Origin: Streptomyces tateyamensis
Lineage (GTDB): Bacteria; Actinomycetota; Actinomycetes; Streptomycetales; Streptomycetaceae
Direction: 5' to 3'
DNA: 34,734 bases
Assembly: GCF_003205575.1 (NCBI RefSeq)
Contig: NZ_PYBW01000119.1
Span: 1 to 34,734, forward strand
A program made the translations under genes and the position numbers. The notes under the pieces are model-generated. The model did no database searches and was not told where the DNA came from. It saw nothing but the letters and a program-made list of their open reading frames with translations. Numbering within the stretch: the stretch's first letter is position 1; each line of letters begins with the position of its first letter. This document shows, piece after piece, positions 1-8,166 of this stretch.

Positions 1-409
1 GCTCCTCGTCCTCCTCCTGGCCCTCCTCGGAGTCCTGACTGTCGTCGGGCTCCTGGCCGTCCTCGTACTCCTCGTCCGCCCCGTCCTGCTGGTCCTCCTC
101 TTGCCCGGAGGACCCCTCACGCAGTTTCTCCGTATGCTCCTCCAACCGGTCGGCCAGCGCTCCCACCCGGTTGGTCGCGACCGCCACCGCGGCCTTCTTG
201 CCCGCCTCCTTCAGCTCGCCCCGCGCGGTGTCCGCCAGCTTGCGCAGCTGCGGTGACGAGTCGAGCAGTTCCCCGAGGAGAACCTCGGGATTGGAACTCA
301 GTTTCTTCCCCGCTGCCAGGCCGGCCAGGGCGAGCGCCCACCGGGCCTTGTGAAAGCGCCCGAGGAGGTAACCCCCAGCCAGCGCAGCGGCAAGTTTCGC
401 GTTCTTCAT
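1..409 (-). CDS. Gas-vesicle-cluster-type small protein (GvpY-like), truncated by window edge
   Basis: The frame is open from ATG at 409 to the left edge with no stop, so the C-terminus is missing; 136 codons are visible. The N-terminus has a Gly/Ala-rich hydrophobic stretch (GGYLLGRFHKARWALALAGLAAGKK). An amphipathic helical middle follows (about residues 35-95), then a very acidic Glu/Asp/Gln tail. This layout, a 'GGYLLGR'-type hydrophobic start followed by helices and a charged tail, is what I recall for a small protein of Streptomyces gas vesicle clusters that is sometimes mis-annotated as DNA primase. The link to gas vesicles is inference because no gvpA or gvpO is in the window. GAGGA lies about 10 nt before the ATG. 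A sigma-B-like promoter candidate lies about 67 nt upstream. Confidence 0.6.
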   Translation of the reverse strand, partial: MKNAKLAAALAGGYLLGRFHKARWALALAGLAAGKKLSSNPEVLLGELLDSSPQLRKLADTARGELKEAGKKAAVAVATNRVGALADRLEEHTEKLREGSSGQEEDQQDGADEEYEDGQEPDDSQDSEEGQEEDEE

Positions 410-475
410 GTCATCTGTCCTCAAGTGACGCGGGCCGTTCGCCTACACACCGACCCGCTTCGATGACCGGTCCGC

Positions 476-500
476 CTACCCCGACCGGCACGAACCACAC
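476..500 (-). promoter_or_regulatory. Candidate sigma-B-like promoter for the leftmost gene
   Basis: Reading the minus strand, GTGT (500-497) is followed after 15 nt by GGGTAG (481-476). This fits the Streptomyces sigma-B-type pattern GNNT-N14-16-GGGTA(C/T) except at the last base, and lies about 67 nt before the ATG at 409. Such short patterns arise by chance in GC-rich DNA. Support comes from a second GNNT-N15-GGGTAG at 12689-12713. Confidence 0.3.
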
Positions 501-529
501 GCTGCCGACGAACGGGATACCGCGGCCGG

Positions 530-1057
530 TCACTCCTCCAGCGCGTCGGCGAGGCGGTGCAGGACTCCCGTGCCGGTCGGGCGGCGCGGCGCGGTCTCGC
601 GCACCACCAGCATCCGCTCGCCCAGCTCACGCAACTCCGTGCGGCCGAGGGCGGATCGGATCGGGGGGAACCACTCGTCCTCCTCCTGCTCGATGTGCCG
701 CTCGACGGCGTCGATGAGCACGGCCGCCTTGGCGTCGTAGCCCTCGTCCTCGGGTGCCATCCGGCTCAGTTCCTCGCAGAGCAGGTCGGCGACGTGGTGC
801 TCCTGCTCGGCGCGATCCATCGCGGCGGTCAGCTCCGGCACCTCGCGGCGGACCCTGGGATAGAAGAGTTCTTCCTCCAGGTATGTGTGCACGGTCAGCG
901 CAACGATGATCCGCTCGACCGTCTCCCGGCGCTCCCGCTCGCCGTCACGGCCGTCCTGGGCCTGGCCGTCGGTGCCGGCCAAGCCGCGGTACTCACGGAA
1001 CAGGGCGCGGACCTGCTTGTGGTCCTCGCGCAGTTGGACGATGGCATCGCTGGACAT
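530..1057 (-). CDS. Hemerythrin HHE domain protein
   Basis: 175 residues, probably a cytosolic di-iron four-helix protein that binds O2, NO or peroxide, or stores iron. Expected ligands are spaced as in the HHE family: H13 (EDHKQ), H57 with E61 (HTYLEEE), H87 or H88 (EQEHH), and H121 with E125 (HIEQEEDEWF). ATG 1057 was chosen because GGAGGAC sits about 6 nt upstream and the HHE homology starts within ten residues; the frame is open further upstream but shows no family sequence. The gene lies downstream of the HAD phosphatase on the same strand with a 145-nt gap holding its own promoter candidate. A second, divergent hemerythrin gene lies 2.5 kb away. The substrate cannot be read from the sequence. 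Confidence 0.9.
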   Translation of the reverse strand: MSSDAIVQLREDHKQVRALFREYRGLAGTDGQAQDGRDGERERRETVERIIVALTVHTYLEEELFYPRVRREVPELTAAMDRAEQEHHVADLLCEELSRMAPEDEGYDAKAAVLIDAVERHIEQEEDEWFPPIRSALGRTELRELGERMLVVRETAPRRPTGTGVLHRLADALEE

Positions 1058-1098
1058 CGCTGTCCTCCTTCCCGATCGCCCCCCGTCCGACCAGGCGT

Positions 1099-1123
1099 GT
1101 CCCCGAGCCGCCTGCCGCCAAAC
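1099..1123 (-). promoter_or_regulatory. Candidate sigma-B-like promoter for the first hemerythrin gene
   Basis: On the minus strand GTTT (1123-1120) is separated by 15 nt from GGGGAC (1104-1099). This is one mismatch from GTTT-N14-16-GGGTAC. It lies about 41 nt before the ATG at 1057, leaving room for a short leader with the GGAGGAC site. It is a pattern match only. Confidence 0.3.
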
Positions 1124-1202
1124 GCCCGGGCCCGGTGCATCCCCGCGGGGCAAGGGGCGGACCGGAAGGCCTCCGGCCTCGGCCCCAGCTCTTGACCCGC
1201 CC

Positions 1203-1877
1203 TCACCCGCCCGGGCGGCCCAGCAGGCTGCGGTCCAGGCCGGCCAGCAGTTCCGCGGTGTCGCGGTGCACCTCGGCCGCGCCGGCGCCGCGCAGTTCCT
1301 GCGCGGCGAAACCGCCGCTCTGCACGGCGATGCAGGCGACCCCGGCCCGACCGGCCGCGGTGACGTCCCAGACGGTGTCGCCGACGAACACGGCGTGCTC
1401 CGGGTCGCTGCCCGCGCGGTCCAGGGCCACCCGGACCAGGTCGGGCGCCGGTTTGGTGGCGGTCACGTCGTCCGCGCTGGTGACGGCCGTGATCACGTCG
1501 TCGGCGTCCAGCGCGCGGCGCAGCACCGCCAGCTCGCGCTCGCCGGCCGAACTCGCCAGCACCACCTGCCAACCCCGCTCGGCGCAGGCGCGCAGCAGTG
1601 CGGCGGCGCCGGGCAGCGGCCGGATCGCCGGCCAGAACCGGGCGTAGAGCGCGTCGTGCGCGGCGGTGATCGCCGCGTCGTCCTCCCGGTCGCCGTCCTG
1701 GCCCAGCAGGTGGTCGAGGAGCTGGTCGGCACCCATCCCGACCGCCCGGTGGCACCGCGCGGCGGGCACCGGGCGGTCGTACTGCCGCAGCGCCTCCCAC
1801 CAGGCGAGCGTGTGGAGGTAGACGGTGTCGAGCAGGGTGCCGTCCACGTCGAAGAGTGCTGCGGGGGTCGAGGTCAT
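1203..1877 (-). CDS. HAD-superfamily phosphatase (beta-phosphoglucomutase/phosphoglycolate phosphatase-like)
   Basis: 224 residues, a soluble phosphohydrolase of HAD subfamily I with an alpha-helical cap between motifs I and II. Motif I is FDVDGTLLDT (nucleophile D10, acid/base D12), motif II is LASS (S109/S110), motif III is K142 (TKPAPD) and motif IV is VGDTVWD (D167, D171). All catalytic residues are present. ATG 1877 is preceded by GGAG at a suitable distance, and the motif I aspartate falls at residue 10 as is usual. The gene is divergent from the PP2C phosphatase gene across about 200 nt. The substrate is unknown; candidates are phosphoglycolate and small sugar phosphates. Confidence 0.9.
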   Translation of the reverse strand: MTSTPAALFDVDGTLLDTVYLHTLAWWEALRQYDRPVPAARCHRAVGMGADQLLDHLLGQDGDREDDAAITAAHDALYARFWPAIRPLPGAAALLRACAERGWQVVLASSAGERELAVLRRALDADDVITAVTSADDVTATKPAPDLVRVALDRAGSDPEHAVFVGDTVWDVTAAGRAGVACIAVQSGGFAAQELRGAGAAEVHRDTAELLAGLDRSLLGRPGG

Positions 1878-2080
1878 GGCCTTCTCCTGGTTCGGCCGGC
1901 CGGCGGCGGGCACCCGGTCGGGCCCGCCCCGCTCCGGCACGGCTATCCACTGCGGCGGGCGGGAAACCCGGCCGGCGCAGGCGGTCGGGTTTCGTCCCGC
2001 GCCGCACACTGCACCGCCCGGCGGGATGATGAGAGGGACCACCGCCGGGCCTGCGGCGGGCGAGAGCGAGGGGCGAGTCC

Positions 2081-3304
2081 GTGCCAGCGCGCAACCACGA
2101 CCTGGGGACAGTCCTCGCCGACGTGCTCGCCGAGTCCCACCGCCTCGCTCCGCGCGAGATTCCCGCGCTGGTGCAGGCGGCGGGCCGGCGCCTGGGACTG
2201 TCCGAGGCGCGGGCCTACGTGGTGGACATGCAGCAGCGCGAACTGATCGCCCTGCCCAGCCCGGAGCAGGCGCGCCGGCTCGCCGCCGGGTCCGACCCCG
2301 CCCTGGAGAAGCTGCCGGTGGACGCCTCGCTGGCCGGGCGCGCCTACCGCACCGAGACGGTCCAGCTGGGCGCGCCCACGGGCCCCGGGGACCAGGTGGG
2401 CTGGCTCCCGCTGGTGGACGGCATCGGCCGGTTGGGCGTGCTGCGGCTGTCCGCGCCCGCCTTCGACCGGCCGCTGCTGGAGCGGTGCGAGGCCCTCGCC
2501 TCCCTCACGGCGATGATCATCGCCACCAAGCAGACCTACAGCGACGTCCAGGCCCAGATCACCCGCACCCGACCGATGACGCTGCAGGCGGAGATGCTGT
2601 GGGCCTTCGTGCCCCCGCCCACCATCGGCACCACGTCCGTGACCTCCACCGCCGTCCTGGAACCCGCCTACGAGGTGGCCGGCGACGCCTTCGACCACAG
2701 CCTGGCCGGCACCCGCCTCCACCTCACGCTGCTGGACGCCATGGGCCACGACCTCGCCTCCGGCGGGTGCACCGCGGTGGCTCTGGCCGCCTGCCGCTCC
2801 ACCCGCCGGGCCGGCGGCAGCCTGACCGACATCGCCGACCAGATCGACCGCACGCTGGCGCACTGGATCCCCGACCGGCTGCTGACCTGTGTCATCGCCG
2901 ACCTCGACACCGCCACCGGCCGACTGGAGTGGATCAACTGCGGCCATCCAGCTCCGCTGCTGATCCGCGGCCGCCACGTCGTCACGGGCGCCCTCGAACG
3001 CACGCCGCACCTGCCGCTGGGCCTGAACGGACACGACACGCCGTCGCCGCAGGTCCACACCGCCCACCTGCAGCCCGGTGACCGCCTGCTGCTGTTCACC
3101 GACGGGGTGACCGATGCGCGCTCCGCGAACGGCGAGCTGTTCGGCGAGGAGCGCCTGGCCGACACGGTGGTCCGCGCCATGGCCGACGGGCTGCCGGCCC
3201 CGGAAGCGCTGCGCCGCCTCATCCAGCAGACGCTGCTGCACCAGGGCCGGCAGTTGCGGGACGATGCCACGATCCTGCTCGCCGAGTGGCACCCGCACCG
3301 CTGA
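2081..3304 (+). CDS. SpoIIE-type PP2C serine phosphatase with N-terminal GAF-like sensor region
   Basis: 407 residues. Residues 1-160 are a divergent sensory module with GAF-like layout and no membrane segment. Residues about 185-403 are a SpoIIE/RsbU-type PP2C domain with metal-binding motifs EVAGDAFDHS (D202), LLDAMGHD (D219), CGHPAPLL, LFTDGVTDARS (D341) and RDDATILL (D394, D395). In actinobacteria such proteins usually dephosphorylate anti-sigma factor antagonists and so release SigB/SigF-type sigma factors; that role here is inference. Start GTG 2081 follows a purine-rich GAGGGG. The 3' end faces the small membrane protein gene with an 11-nt gap. No HATPase kinase or STAS partner is in the window. 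Confidence 0.92.
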   Translation: MPARNHDLGTVLADVLAESHRLAPREIPALVQAAGRRLGLSEARAYVVDMQQRELIALPSPEQARRLAAGSDPALEKLPVDASLAGRAYRTETVQLGAPTGPGDQVGWLPLVDGIGRLGVLRLSAPAFDRPLLERCEALASLTAMIIATKQTYSDVQAQITRTRPMTLQAEMLWAFVPPPTIGTTSVTSTAVLEPAYEVAGDAFDHSLAGTRLHLTLLDAMGHDLASGGCTAVALAACRSTRRAGGSLTDIADQIDRTLAHWIPDRLLTCVIADLDTATGRLEWINCGHPAPLLIRGRHVVTGALERTPHLPLGLNGHDTPSPQVHTAHLQPGDRLLLFTDGVTDARSANGELFGEERLADTVVRAMADGLPAPEALRRLIQQTLLHQGRQLRDDATILLAEWHPHR

Positions 3305-3315
3305 GCACGGCCCCG

Positions 3316-3477
3316 TCAGCGGTGCTGGTTGCCCCGGGAGGCTCTGACCCCGAGGTGCACCAGGCCGGCCACGAACAGCGCGATGCCGATGAACAGCAGG
3401 TACAGCACTCCGTGGACGACCACGCCCACCAGCCCCAGCACGATGGCGACCACGGTCAGCGCGAGGAACACACTCAC
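3316..3477 (-). CDS. Small hydrophobic membrane protein (53 aa)
   Basis: GTG at 3477 is preceded by a perfect AAGGAGG 9 nt upstream and the frame ends in TGA at 3316. The product MSVFLALTVVAIVLGL... has one or two membrane helices (residues about 2-23 and 26-44) and a short basic tail (RASRGNQHR). It resembles the short 'hydrophobic protein' genes common beside stress genes in Streptomyces, for which no biochemical role is established. It is convergent with the PP2C phosphatase and lies downstream of the second hemerythrin gene on the same strand (108-nt gap). Confidence 0.75.
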   Translation of the reverse strand: MSVFLALTVVAIVLGLVGVVVHGVLYLLFIGIALFVAGLVHLGVRASRGNQHR

Positions 3478-3585
3478 GGCGCCAGCCTCCTTCCGCGGCG
3501 CCCAGGTCCGTCGCCGGCCGGTGCTGCCCGCGCCCGACGGACCTGGTACACCGTCATGGTGTGCAGCGAACTGCGCAGTTGGTGA

Positions 3586-4146
3586 TCATGACTTGCCCCG
3601 CCCGGTGACGAAGTCGCGAACCCGGTCGACCAGGCCGGTCCCGGGCGCCAGCAGCTTGTTGCCCGGCGGAGTGTCCGGGGCGCTGGGGTGCGGGCGGGTC
3701 GGCGCGACCTTCTTCGCCGCCCGGATCTTGTCGCCGAGCTGGTCCAGCTGGTCGGGCGAGCAGACGCCGCTCAGTGCGGGAAAGAGGTTCGTCTCCTCGT
3801 CGGCGACGTGCTCGCTGACCTCGGCGACGATCCGGGTGAGCAGGGCGTCGAACTCGGCGCCCTCCACCGGGGCCTGCTCCAGCTCCTTGAGCAACCGCTC
3901 GACCGCCGCGTGGTCCTTGAGCTCCCGGTCCGCGATCATGTCGCCGCCCGGCACGTGGTCGCGCACCGCCGGGTAGAGGTACATCTCCTCCGCGACCGAG
4001 TGCCGCACCAGCTCGATGGTGAACTGGTCGGCGATGTCGCGGCGCTTGGCGTCACCGGCGGGCAGGGCCTGGATCTGGTCGAACATCTGCTCCACCTCCC
4101 GGTGGTCGGCCATGAGCTCCGCGATAACGTTCCCGCCGTGTCCCAT
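3586..4146 (-). CDS. Hemerythrin HHE domain protein (second copy)
   Basis: 186 residues. Ligand residues match the family: H15 (ADHRE), H49 with E53 (RHSVAEEMYLYP), H79 (KDHAAVE) and H113 with E117 (EHVADEETNLFP). The four-helix core ends near residue 150. A Pro-rich linker (RPHPSAPDTPPGN) and a short basic C-terminal segment (DFVTGRGKS) follow. ATG 4146 has an AGGCAGGA site. It is divergent from the aldo/keto reductase. It clearly differs from the hemerythrin at 530-1057 in sequence and tail, so this is not a recent local duplication. Likely role: diiron-based O2, NO or iron handling under stress. Confidence 0.9.
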   Translation of the reverse strand: MGHGGNVIAELMADHREVEQMFDQIQALPAGDAKRRDIADQFTIELVRHSVAEEMYLYPAVRDHVPGGDMIADRELKDHAAVERLLKELEQAPVEGAEFDALLTRIVAEVSEHVADEETNLFPALSGVCSPDQLDQLGDKIRAAKKVAPTRPHPSAPDTPPGNKLLAPGTGLVDRVRDFVTGRGKS

Positions 4147-4485
4147 CGTCCTGCCTCTCGTGTGAGTGAGTGGATGTACCAATTCGGCTGCCCGCTCGGG
4201 CGGTCGGCACGCCTCCGGGCCCGGACCTTTTCGCGGTCGGCCGGCCGGCGGCCGGCTGTTCGGGGTCGCCGGCCCGGTCGGCCGCAGATGAATCGCCGCT
4301 CTCCACCGCGCGCCGCGACCAGCGGGAGCGCGGCGGCGTCCAGGGTGGACATCGCCGGAGCGGACGAGGAAGCGCAGGGCGCCCGTGCTCACAGGCTGGC
4401 GCCCGTCGGCGGCCTTCGGCCGTGCGGCCGCCCGCCCCGATGACCGCCCGATGCCCCGCACACCCGAGCGACAAGGAAGATCCTC
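4147..4485. other. Intergenic region between divergent hemerythrin and aldo/keto reductase genes
   Basis: 339 nt without a gene I can support. Several open frames cross it but none has both a ribosome site and family-like sequence. It must hold the two divergent promoters, but I could not identify convincing -35/-10 pairs. GC-rich self-complementary stretches (GGCCGGCCGGCGGCC near 4240; GCGGCC repeats near 4420) could form hairpins. Confidence 0.5.
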
Positions 4486-5337
4486 ATGCAGCACGTCACC
4501 TTGAACAACGGCATCCGGATGCCGATCCTCGGCTTCGGCGTCTACCAGATCCCGGCGGACCAGACCGAGCAGGCCGTCTCCGAAGCCCTCGCCGCCGGCT
4601 ACCGGCTGCTGGACACCGCCGCCGCCTACGGCAACGAGGAAGCGGCGGGCCGTGCGATCAAGGCCGGCGGCATCCCGCGCAGGGAACTGTTCGTCACCAC
4701 CAAACTGTGGGTCCAGGACGCCCCCGCCCAGGACAACGCCCGCCGCGCCCTCGAGATCTCGCTGAAGAAGCTGGGCCTGGACCACGTCGACCTGTACCTG
4801 ATGCACCAGCCCTTCGGCGACGTGTACGGCCAGTGGCGCGCCATGGAGGCCGCCCACCGCGAGGGCCTGGCCAAGGCGATCGGCGTCGCCAACTTCTACC
4901 CCGACCGGCTGCTGGACCTGATCCTCAACAACGAGGTCACCCCGCAGGTGAACCAGATCGAGACCCACCCCTTCTTCCAGCGCACCGCGGACCACGACCT
5001 GATGCGCGAGCACGGCGTCCAGCACCAGTCCTGGGGCGGCTTCGCCGAAGGCAGGAACAACCTGTTCACCCACCCCGTCCTCAGCGAGATCGGCGACGCC
5101 CACGGCAAGTCGGTGGCCCAGGTCGTGCTCCGCTGGCTCGTCCAGCGCGCCGTCGTCACCATCCCCAAGTCGGTCAACCCCGGCCGGATGGCAGAGAACA
5201 TCGACGTCTTCGACTTCGAACTGAGCGATGATCAGATGGCCGCCATCGCCGCCCTGGATACCGGAACGAGCCTGTTCTTCGACCACCGCGACCCCGAGAT
5301 GGTCGCCCGGCTCGGCCGGCACCGCCTGGACAGCTGA
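4486..5337 (+). CDS. Aldo/keto reductase (2,5-diketo-D-gluconate reductase type)
   Basis: 283 residues, an NADPH-dependent TIM-barrel carbonyl reductase. The catalytic tetrad is complete: D43 and Y48 (LLDTAAAYGNE), K73 (VTTKLW) and H107 (LYLMHQPF). The conserved NQIETHPFFQ strand and the C-terminal cofactor segment IPKSVNPGRMAENIDVFDFELS are present. Start ATG 4486 follows AAGGAAG. The enzyme probably reduces reactive aldehydes or keto sugars; the exact substrate is not evident. It is monocistronic: the divergent hemerythrin lies upstream and a hairpin terminator follows. Confidence 0.93.
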   Translation: MQHVTLNNGIRMPILGFGVYQIPADQTEQAVSEALAAGYRLLDTAAAYGNEEAAGRAIKAGGIPRRELFVTTKLWVQDAPAQDNARRALEISLKKLGLDHVDLYLMHQPFGDVYGQWRAMEAAHREGLAKAIGVANFYPDRLLDLILNNEVTPQVNQIETHPFFQRTADHDLMREHGVQHQSWGGFAEGRNNLFTHPVLSEIGDAHGKSVAQVVLRWLVQRAVVTIPKSVNPGRMAENIDVFDFELSDDQMAAIAALDTGTSLFFDHRDPEMVARLGRHRLDS

Positions 5338-5348
5338 CCCGCACAACG

Positions 5349-5389
5349 TGTCGGCGCGCCCACCCGATCCACAGGTGGACGCGCCGACA
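5349..5389. terminator. Bidirectional hairpin terminator
   Basis: Outer stem TGTCGGCGCG / CGCGCCGACA (5349-5358 with 5380-5389) continues after a mismatch into CCACC / GGTGG, with a 9-nt loop. It lies 11 nt after the aldo/keto reductase stop and before the end of the convergent Pro-rich gene. There is no T-run, as is common in Streptomyces. Confidence 0.7.
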
Positions 5390-5426
5390 TTCCGGCGGGC
5401 AGGCCTACGCCCGAACCGGGCGCGGG

Positions 5427-5687
5427 TCAGTCCGGCGGCTCCACGGGCGGTGCGAGGGGCGGCTCCCCCAGGCCCGGCTCCGGGCCGGCCGGTCCGGGCA
5501 GCGGCAGGTCGGGCGGCGGGACCGGTGCGCCGGGCGGCGCGACCGGGTCCGGCGTGAGCGGGGGCGCGACGGGCTCCGGCGGTGCCGGCGGCTTCGGGGG
5601 ATCCGGCGCCGGCTCGGGGAGCTTCGGAGGCGGCGGCGGGGGTTCGGGTACGAGATCGGGGCCGGTCGGTACCGGAACGGTTCCCAT
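5427..5687 (-). CDS. Proline-rich small protein of unknown function
   Basis: 86 residues, nearly half proline with Pro-Glu and Pro-Asp pairs (for example PEPPPPPPKLPEPAPDPP), and no signal peptide or membrane segment. The start ATG 5687 has a clear ATAGGAG site and lies 8 nt after the stop of the 'plasmid stabilization'-type gene, so it is probably the last cistron of the YihY-SDR operon. Such low-complexity frames can be spurious, but the position, ribosome site and terminator after its convergent neighbour support expression. No function is recognised. Confidence 0.55.
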   Translation of the reverse strand: MGTVPVPTGPDLVPEPPPPPPKLPEPAPDPPKPPAPPEPVAPPLTPDPVAPPGAPVPPPDLPLPGPAGPEPGLGEPPLAPPVEPPD

Positions 5688-5695
5688 GGTGACTC

Positions 5696-6019
5696 CTATC
5701 GGCCGAGGGCTTTTTCGAGTTCCTTCTTGGTCATCTTCGAACGCCCGTGGATGTTGCGCTGCCTGGCTTCGTTGTAGAGCTGGTCCCTGGTGGGCCCTTG
5801 GGCGCCGCGGTGCGAGTGCAGCCCGCCGCGCCGGCCGGAGGAGATGTCCTCGATCGAACTGCGGTTGGCGGTCCGCGACTCGCCGTGCCGGGCCCGTTCC
5901 TTGTTCACGGTCCGGGCGGCGATCTCCTCGGCGCGCTGCTCGCTCTCACCGCGATCCAGCGCGCTCTCCTTGATGTGCTCGTACTGGCGCTCCCGTTTGG
6001 GGGACGATCCGCGCGGCAT
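5696..6019 (-). CDS. 'Plasmid stabilization'-type basic protein with SAP/Rho-N-like C-terminus
   Basis: 107 residues. A highly charged N-terminal part (MPRGSSPKRERQYEHIKESALDRG, with EEIAARTVNKERARHGE) resembles the family often annotated as plasmid stabilization protein (DUF7218-like). The C-terminus, TRDQLYNEARQRNIHGRSKM followed by TKKELEKALGR, looks like the Rho N-terminal/SAP-type nucleic-acid-binding helix pair. The protein is therefore likely cytosolic and nucleic-acid-associated. The name is historical; no plasmid role is implied. Start ATG 6019 follows GAGGAGAGGAG and lies 29 nt after the SDR stop. Confidence 0.8.
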   Translation of the reverse strand: MPRGSSPKRERQYEHIKESALDRGESEQRAEEIAARTVNKERARHGESRTANRSSIEDISSGRRGGLHSHRGAQGPTRDQLYNEARQRNIHGRSKMTKKELEKALGR

Positions 6020-6048
6020 GGCGGCGGCTCCTCTCCTCGGTTCCGTTG

Positions 6049-7053
6049 TCAGGTCTGCGTGCCGGGCCGGCCCAGCAGCCGGCGCACCCGGCCGGCGGCG
6101 GCGCCCACCGCGTGGGACGCCCACTGCTGGACGCTGTGGGCCTTGGCCCGGTCGTCGAAGCGGCCGTGCGCGCCGAAGTCCTGCCGGGCGTCCACCGGCT
6201 CGAACAGGTTGTCCGGCTGGTCGGCCGGCTGCGGCTGCGGGGTCTGCTGGGAGGCGAAGCCCGTGCGGGCCAGGTACCGGTCCAACAGGCCGGGGACGAC
6301 GGCGTTGGCGACCAGGGTCGCCACCGTGCTGCCCCCGACCCAGTACTCGCGCCGCTGCGGGTGGTCGGCCGCGTAGAGCACGGCCCGGGCCGCCACCTCC
6401 GGCTGGTAGATCGGCGGCACCGGCTGAGCCCGGCGCGGCAGCCGGGAGCGGACCCAGTCGAACTGCGGGGTGTTCACGGCGGGCATCTGCACCATCGTCG
6501 AGCGCACCCGGGTGCCGGCCGCCAGCAGTTCGCAGCGCAGCGCCTCGTGCCAGCCCTGCAGGGCGTGCTTGGCGCCGCTGTAGGCGGTCTGCAGCGGGAT
6601 GCCGCGGTACGCGATCGCCGAGCCGACCTGGACGATGACGCCGCGGTTGCGCGGCAGCATCCGGCGCAGCACCGCACCGGTGGCGTAGACGTAGCCCAGA
6701 TAGCTGACCTCGGTGACCCGCCGGAACTCCGCCGGCGTGATCTCGGTGAAGGGGGCGAAGACCGAGGTGAAGGCGACGTTGACCCAGACGTCGACCGGGC
6801 CGAGCTCCTCCTCGGCCTGTTGCACGGCGGCCTCGACGGCCTTCGGGTCGGCGACGTCCGCCTCGATGGCGATCGCCTTCGCCGCGCCGGCCTGCTCCGC
6901 CTCCCGCACCGCGCCCTCGAGCCCGGCCCGTCCGCGGGCGACCAGCGCGAGCCGGTCACCGCGGGCGGCGAACGCCACGGCGCAGGCGCGGCCGATGCCG
7001 CCGCTGGCTCCGGTGACCACGACTGTTCGGGGCGGACTTGTGTGTTCAGCCAT
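6049..7053 (-). CDS. SDR-family NAD(P)-dependent oxidoreductase
   Basis: 334 residues. The Rossmann motif TGASGGIG is at residues 14-21, an acidic turn (EADVAD) near 65, and the catalytic S145, Y158 and K162 (TAYSGAK) are all present. The usual NAG motif is replaced by NVA (N92 kept). After about residue 250 there is an extra C-terminal segment with a Pro/Gln linker (QTPQPQPADQPDN) and a basic end, longer than classical 250-residue SDRs but usual for this actinobacterial subgroup. The substrate is unknown. ATG 7053 has only a weak purine site (GGGGAAA). It lies 60 nt after the YihY gene on the same strand. Confidence 0.9.
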   Translation of the reverse strand: MAEHTSPPRTVVVTGASGGIGRACAVAFAARGDRLALVARGRAGLEGAVREAEQAGAAKAIAIEADVADPKAVEAAVQQAEEELGPVDVWVNVAFTSVFAPFTEITPAEFRRVTEVSYLGYVYATGAVLRRMLPRNRGVIVQVGSAIAYRGIPLQTAYSGAKHALQGWHEALRCELLAAGTRVRSTMVQMPAVNTPQFDWVRSRLPRRAQPVPPIYQPEVAARAVLYAADHPQRREYWVGGSTVATLVANAVVPGLLDRYLARTGFASQQTPQPQPADQPDNLFEPVDARQDFGAHGRFDDRAKAHSVQQWASHAVGAAAGRVRRLLGRPGTQT

Positions 7054-7113
7054 GCGGTGCGCGTTTCCCCGATCAGCTGGGGCAAACCCGGGCGGCCGGC
7101 GACGGACGGCGGG

Positions 7114-8166
7114 TCAGCTGTCCGGCGCGTCGCCGGGTTCCCGGTGGGTGGGTGCCTTGTCGCCGGGTTCCTTGTCAGTGGGTTCCTTGTCGCCGGGTTC
7201 CCCGCTCGTGGGTTCATCGTCGAACTCGACCTCGACGCGCTGCTCGGGCCGGCGCCGGCCCTGCTGGACGATCGACTCCAGCACCTCCCGGTCGGGGCCG
7301 GTCAGCGGCGGCTGCAGCAGCGAACGCGGCCACAGTCGCCGGGCCAGCACCACGTTCACCTCCGCCGCGTAGACGGTGACCTGGGCGGCGAGGAAGAGCC
7401 AGGAGAGCAGGCCGATCACGGTGGCGAAGAAGCCGTAGACCTGGGTGGCATGGCGCAGCTGATGGGTGATCAGGACGGCACCGAAGGCCTGCAGCAGGGT
7501 GAACAGCGGTCCGGCCAGCGCGGCCCCGGGCAGCAGCGCCCTGGCCCGCACGGTACGCGGGGTGAGGATGCGCAGGCAGGCCAGGAACAGCGCGCTGTTC
7601 AGCAGCAGCGACAGCAGCAGGGCGCCGACACGGGCGGGCCAGCCGGCCAGCGCGGCGCCGATCAGGGTGGCGCTGGCGGTGGCCAGCACCAGGCCGGTGC
7701 CCAGCGTGCCGAACAGCACCAGGCTGCGGGCCAGCCGGGGCCAGTAGCCGGGGCGCCCGGTGCCGGGGACGTTCCACACCTCGGCCATTGCGTGCTGCAG
7801 CACCTGGGCGATGCCCAGCGCCCCGTACAGCAGGCCGAGCAGGCCGACGGTCAGGGCCAGCGCGCTGCCCTGCAGCGAGTGCACGTTCTGCTGCAGCTGG
7901 TCCCCGATGATCGGGAAGTCGGCGAGCGCCGAGTTCAGCACCGCGTGCTGGGCGCCGGGCCGGCCGTGCAGCACGAAGCCCAGCACGGTGGAGAGCACCA
8001 GCAGCAGCGGAATCAGCGCCACGAAGCCGTAGTAGGTGATCAGCGCGGCCAGCAGGCCGCCCCGGTCGTCGCCGTACTTCTTGACCACGCCCACCACGAC
8101 GGCGGGCCCGGTGCGGCGCTGCTGGGCGCGGTCCACGGCGCGCAGGGCGCGTTCGAAGGGGTTCAT
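7114..8166 (-). CDS. YihY/virulence factor BrkB family membrane protein
   Basis: 350 residues. About six membrane helices span residues 40-270, including the family pattern LLAALITYYGFVALIPLLLV near residue 40 and FFATVIGLLSWLFLAAQVTVYAAEVN near 245. The C-terminal 35 residues are hydrophilic, built from repeats of GEPGDKEP/TDKEP type (7117-7221 in DNA), likely a flexible cytosolic tail. The molecular function of the family is not settled; the old 'ribonuclease BN' label is wrong for it. Start ATG 8166 has GGGAG 6 nt upstream. It heads a probable four-gene operon (YihY, SDR, plasmid-stabilization type, Pro-rich) and is divergent from the Mrp operon. Confidence 0.9.
   Translation of the reverse strand: MNPFERALRAVDRAQQRRTGPAVVVGVVKKYGDDRGGLLAALITYYGFVALIPLLLVLSTVLGFVLHGRPGAQHAVLNSALADFPIIGDQLQQNVHSLQGSALALTVGLLGLLYGALGIAQVLQHAMAEVWNVPGTGRPGYWPRLARSLVLFGTLGTGLVLATASATLIGAALAGWPARVGALLLSLLLNSALFLACLRILTPRTVRARALLPGAALAGPLFTLLQAFGAVLITHQLRHATQVYGFFATVIGLLSWLFLAAQVTVYAAEVNVVLARRLWPRSLLQPPLTGPDREVLESIVQQGRRRPEQRVEVEFDDEPTSGEPGDKEPTDKEPGDKAPTHREPGDAPDS

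Noticed and set aside
3586..5346. A 586-codon minus-strand version of the second hemerythrin gene starting near 5346
   Set aside because: The upstream 400 codons are antisense to the aldo/keto reductase. The HHE homology and ribosome site place the start at 4146.
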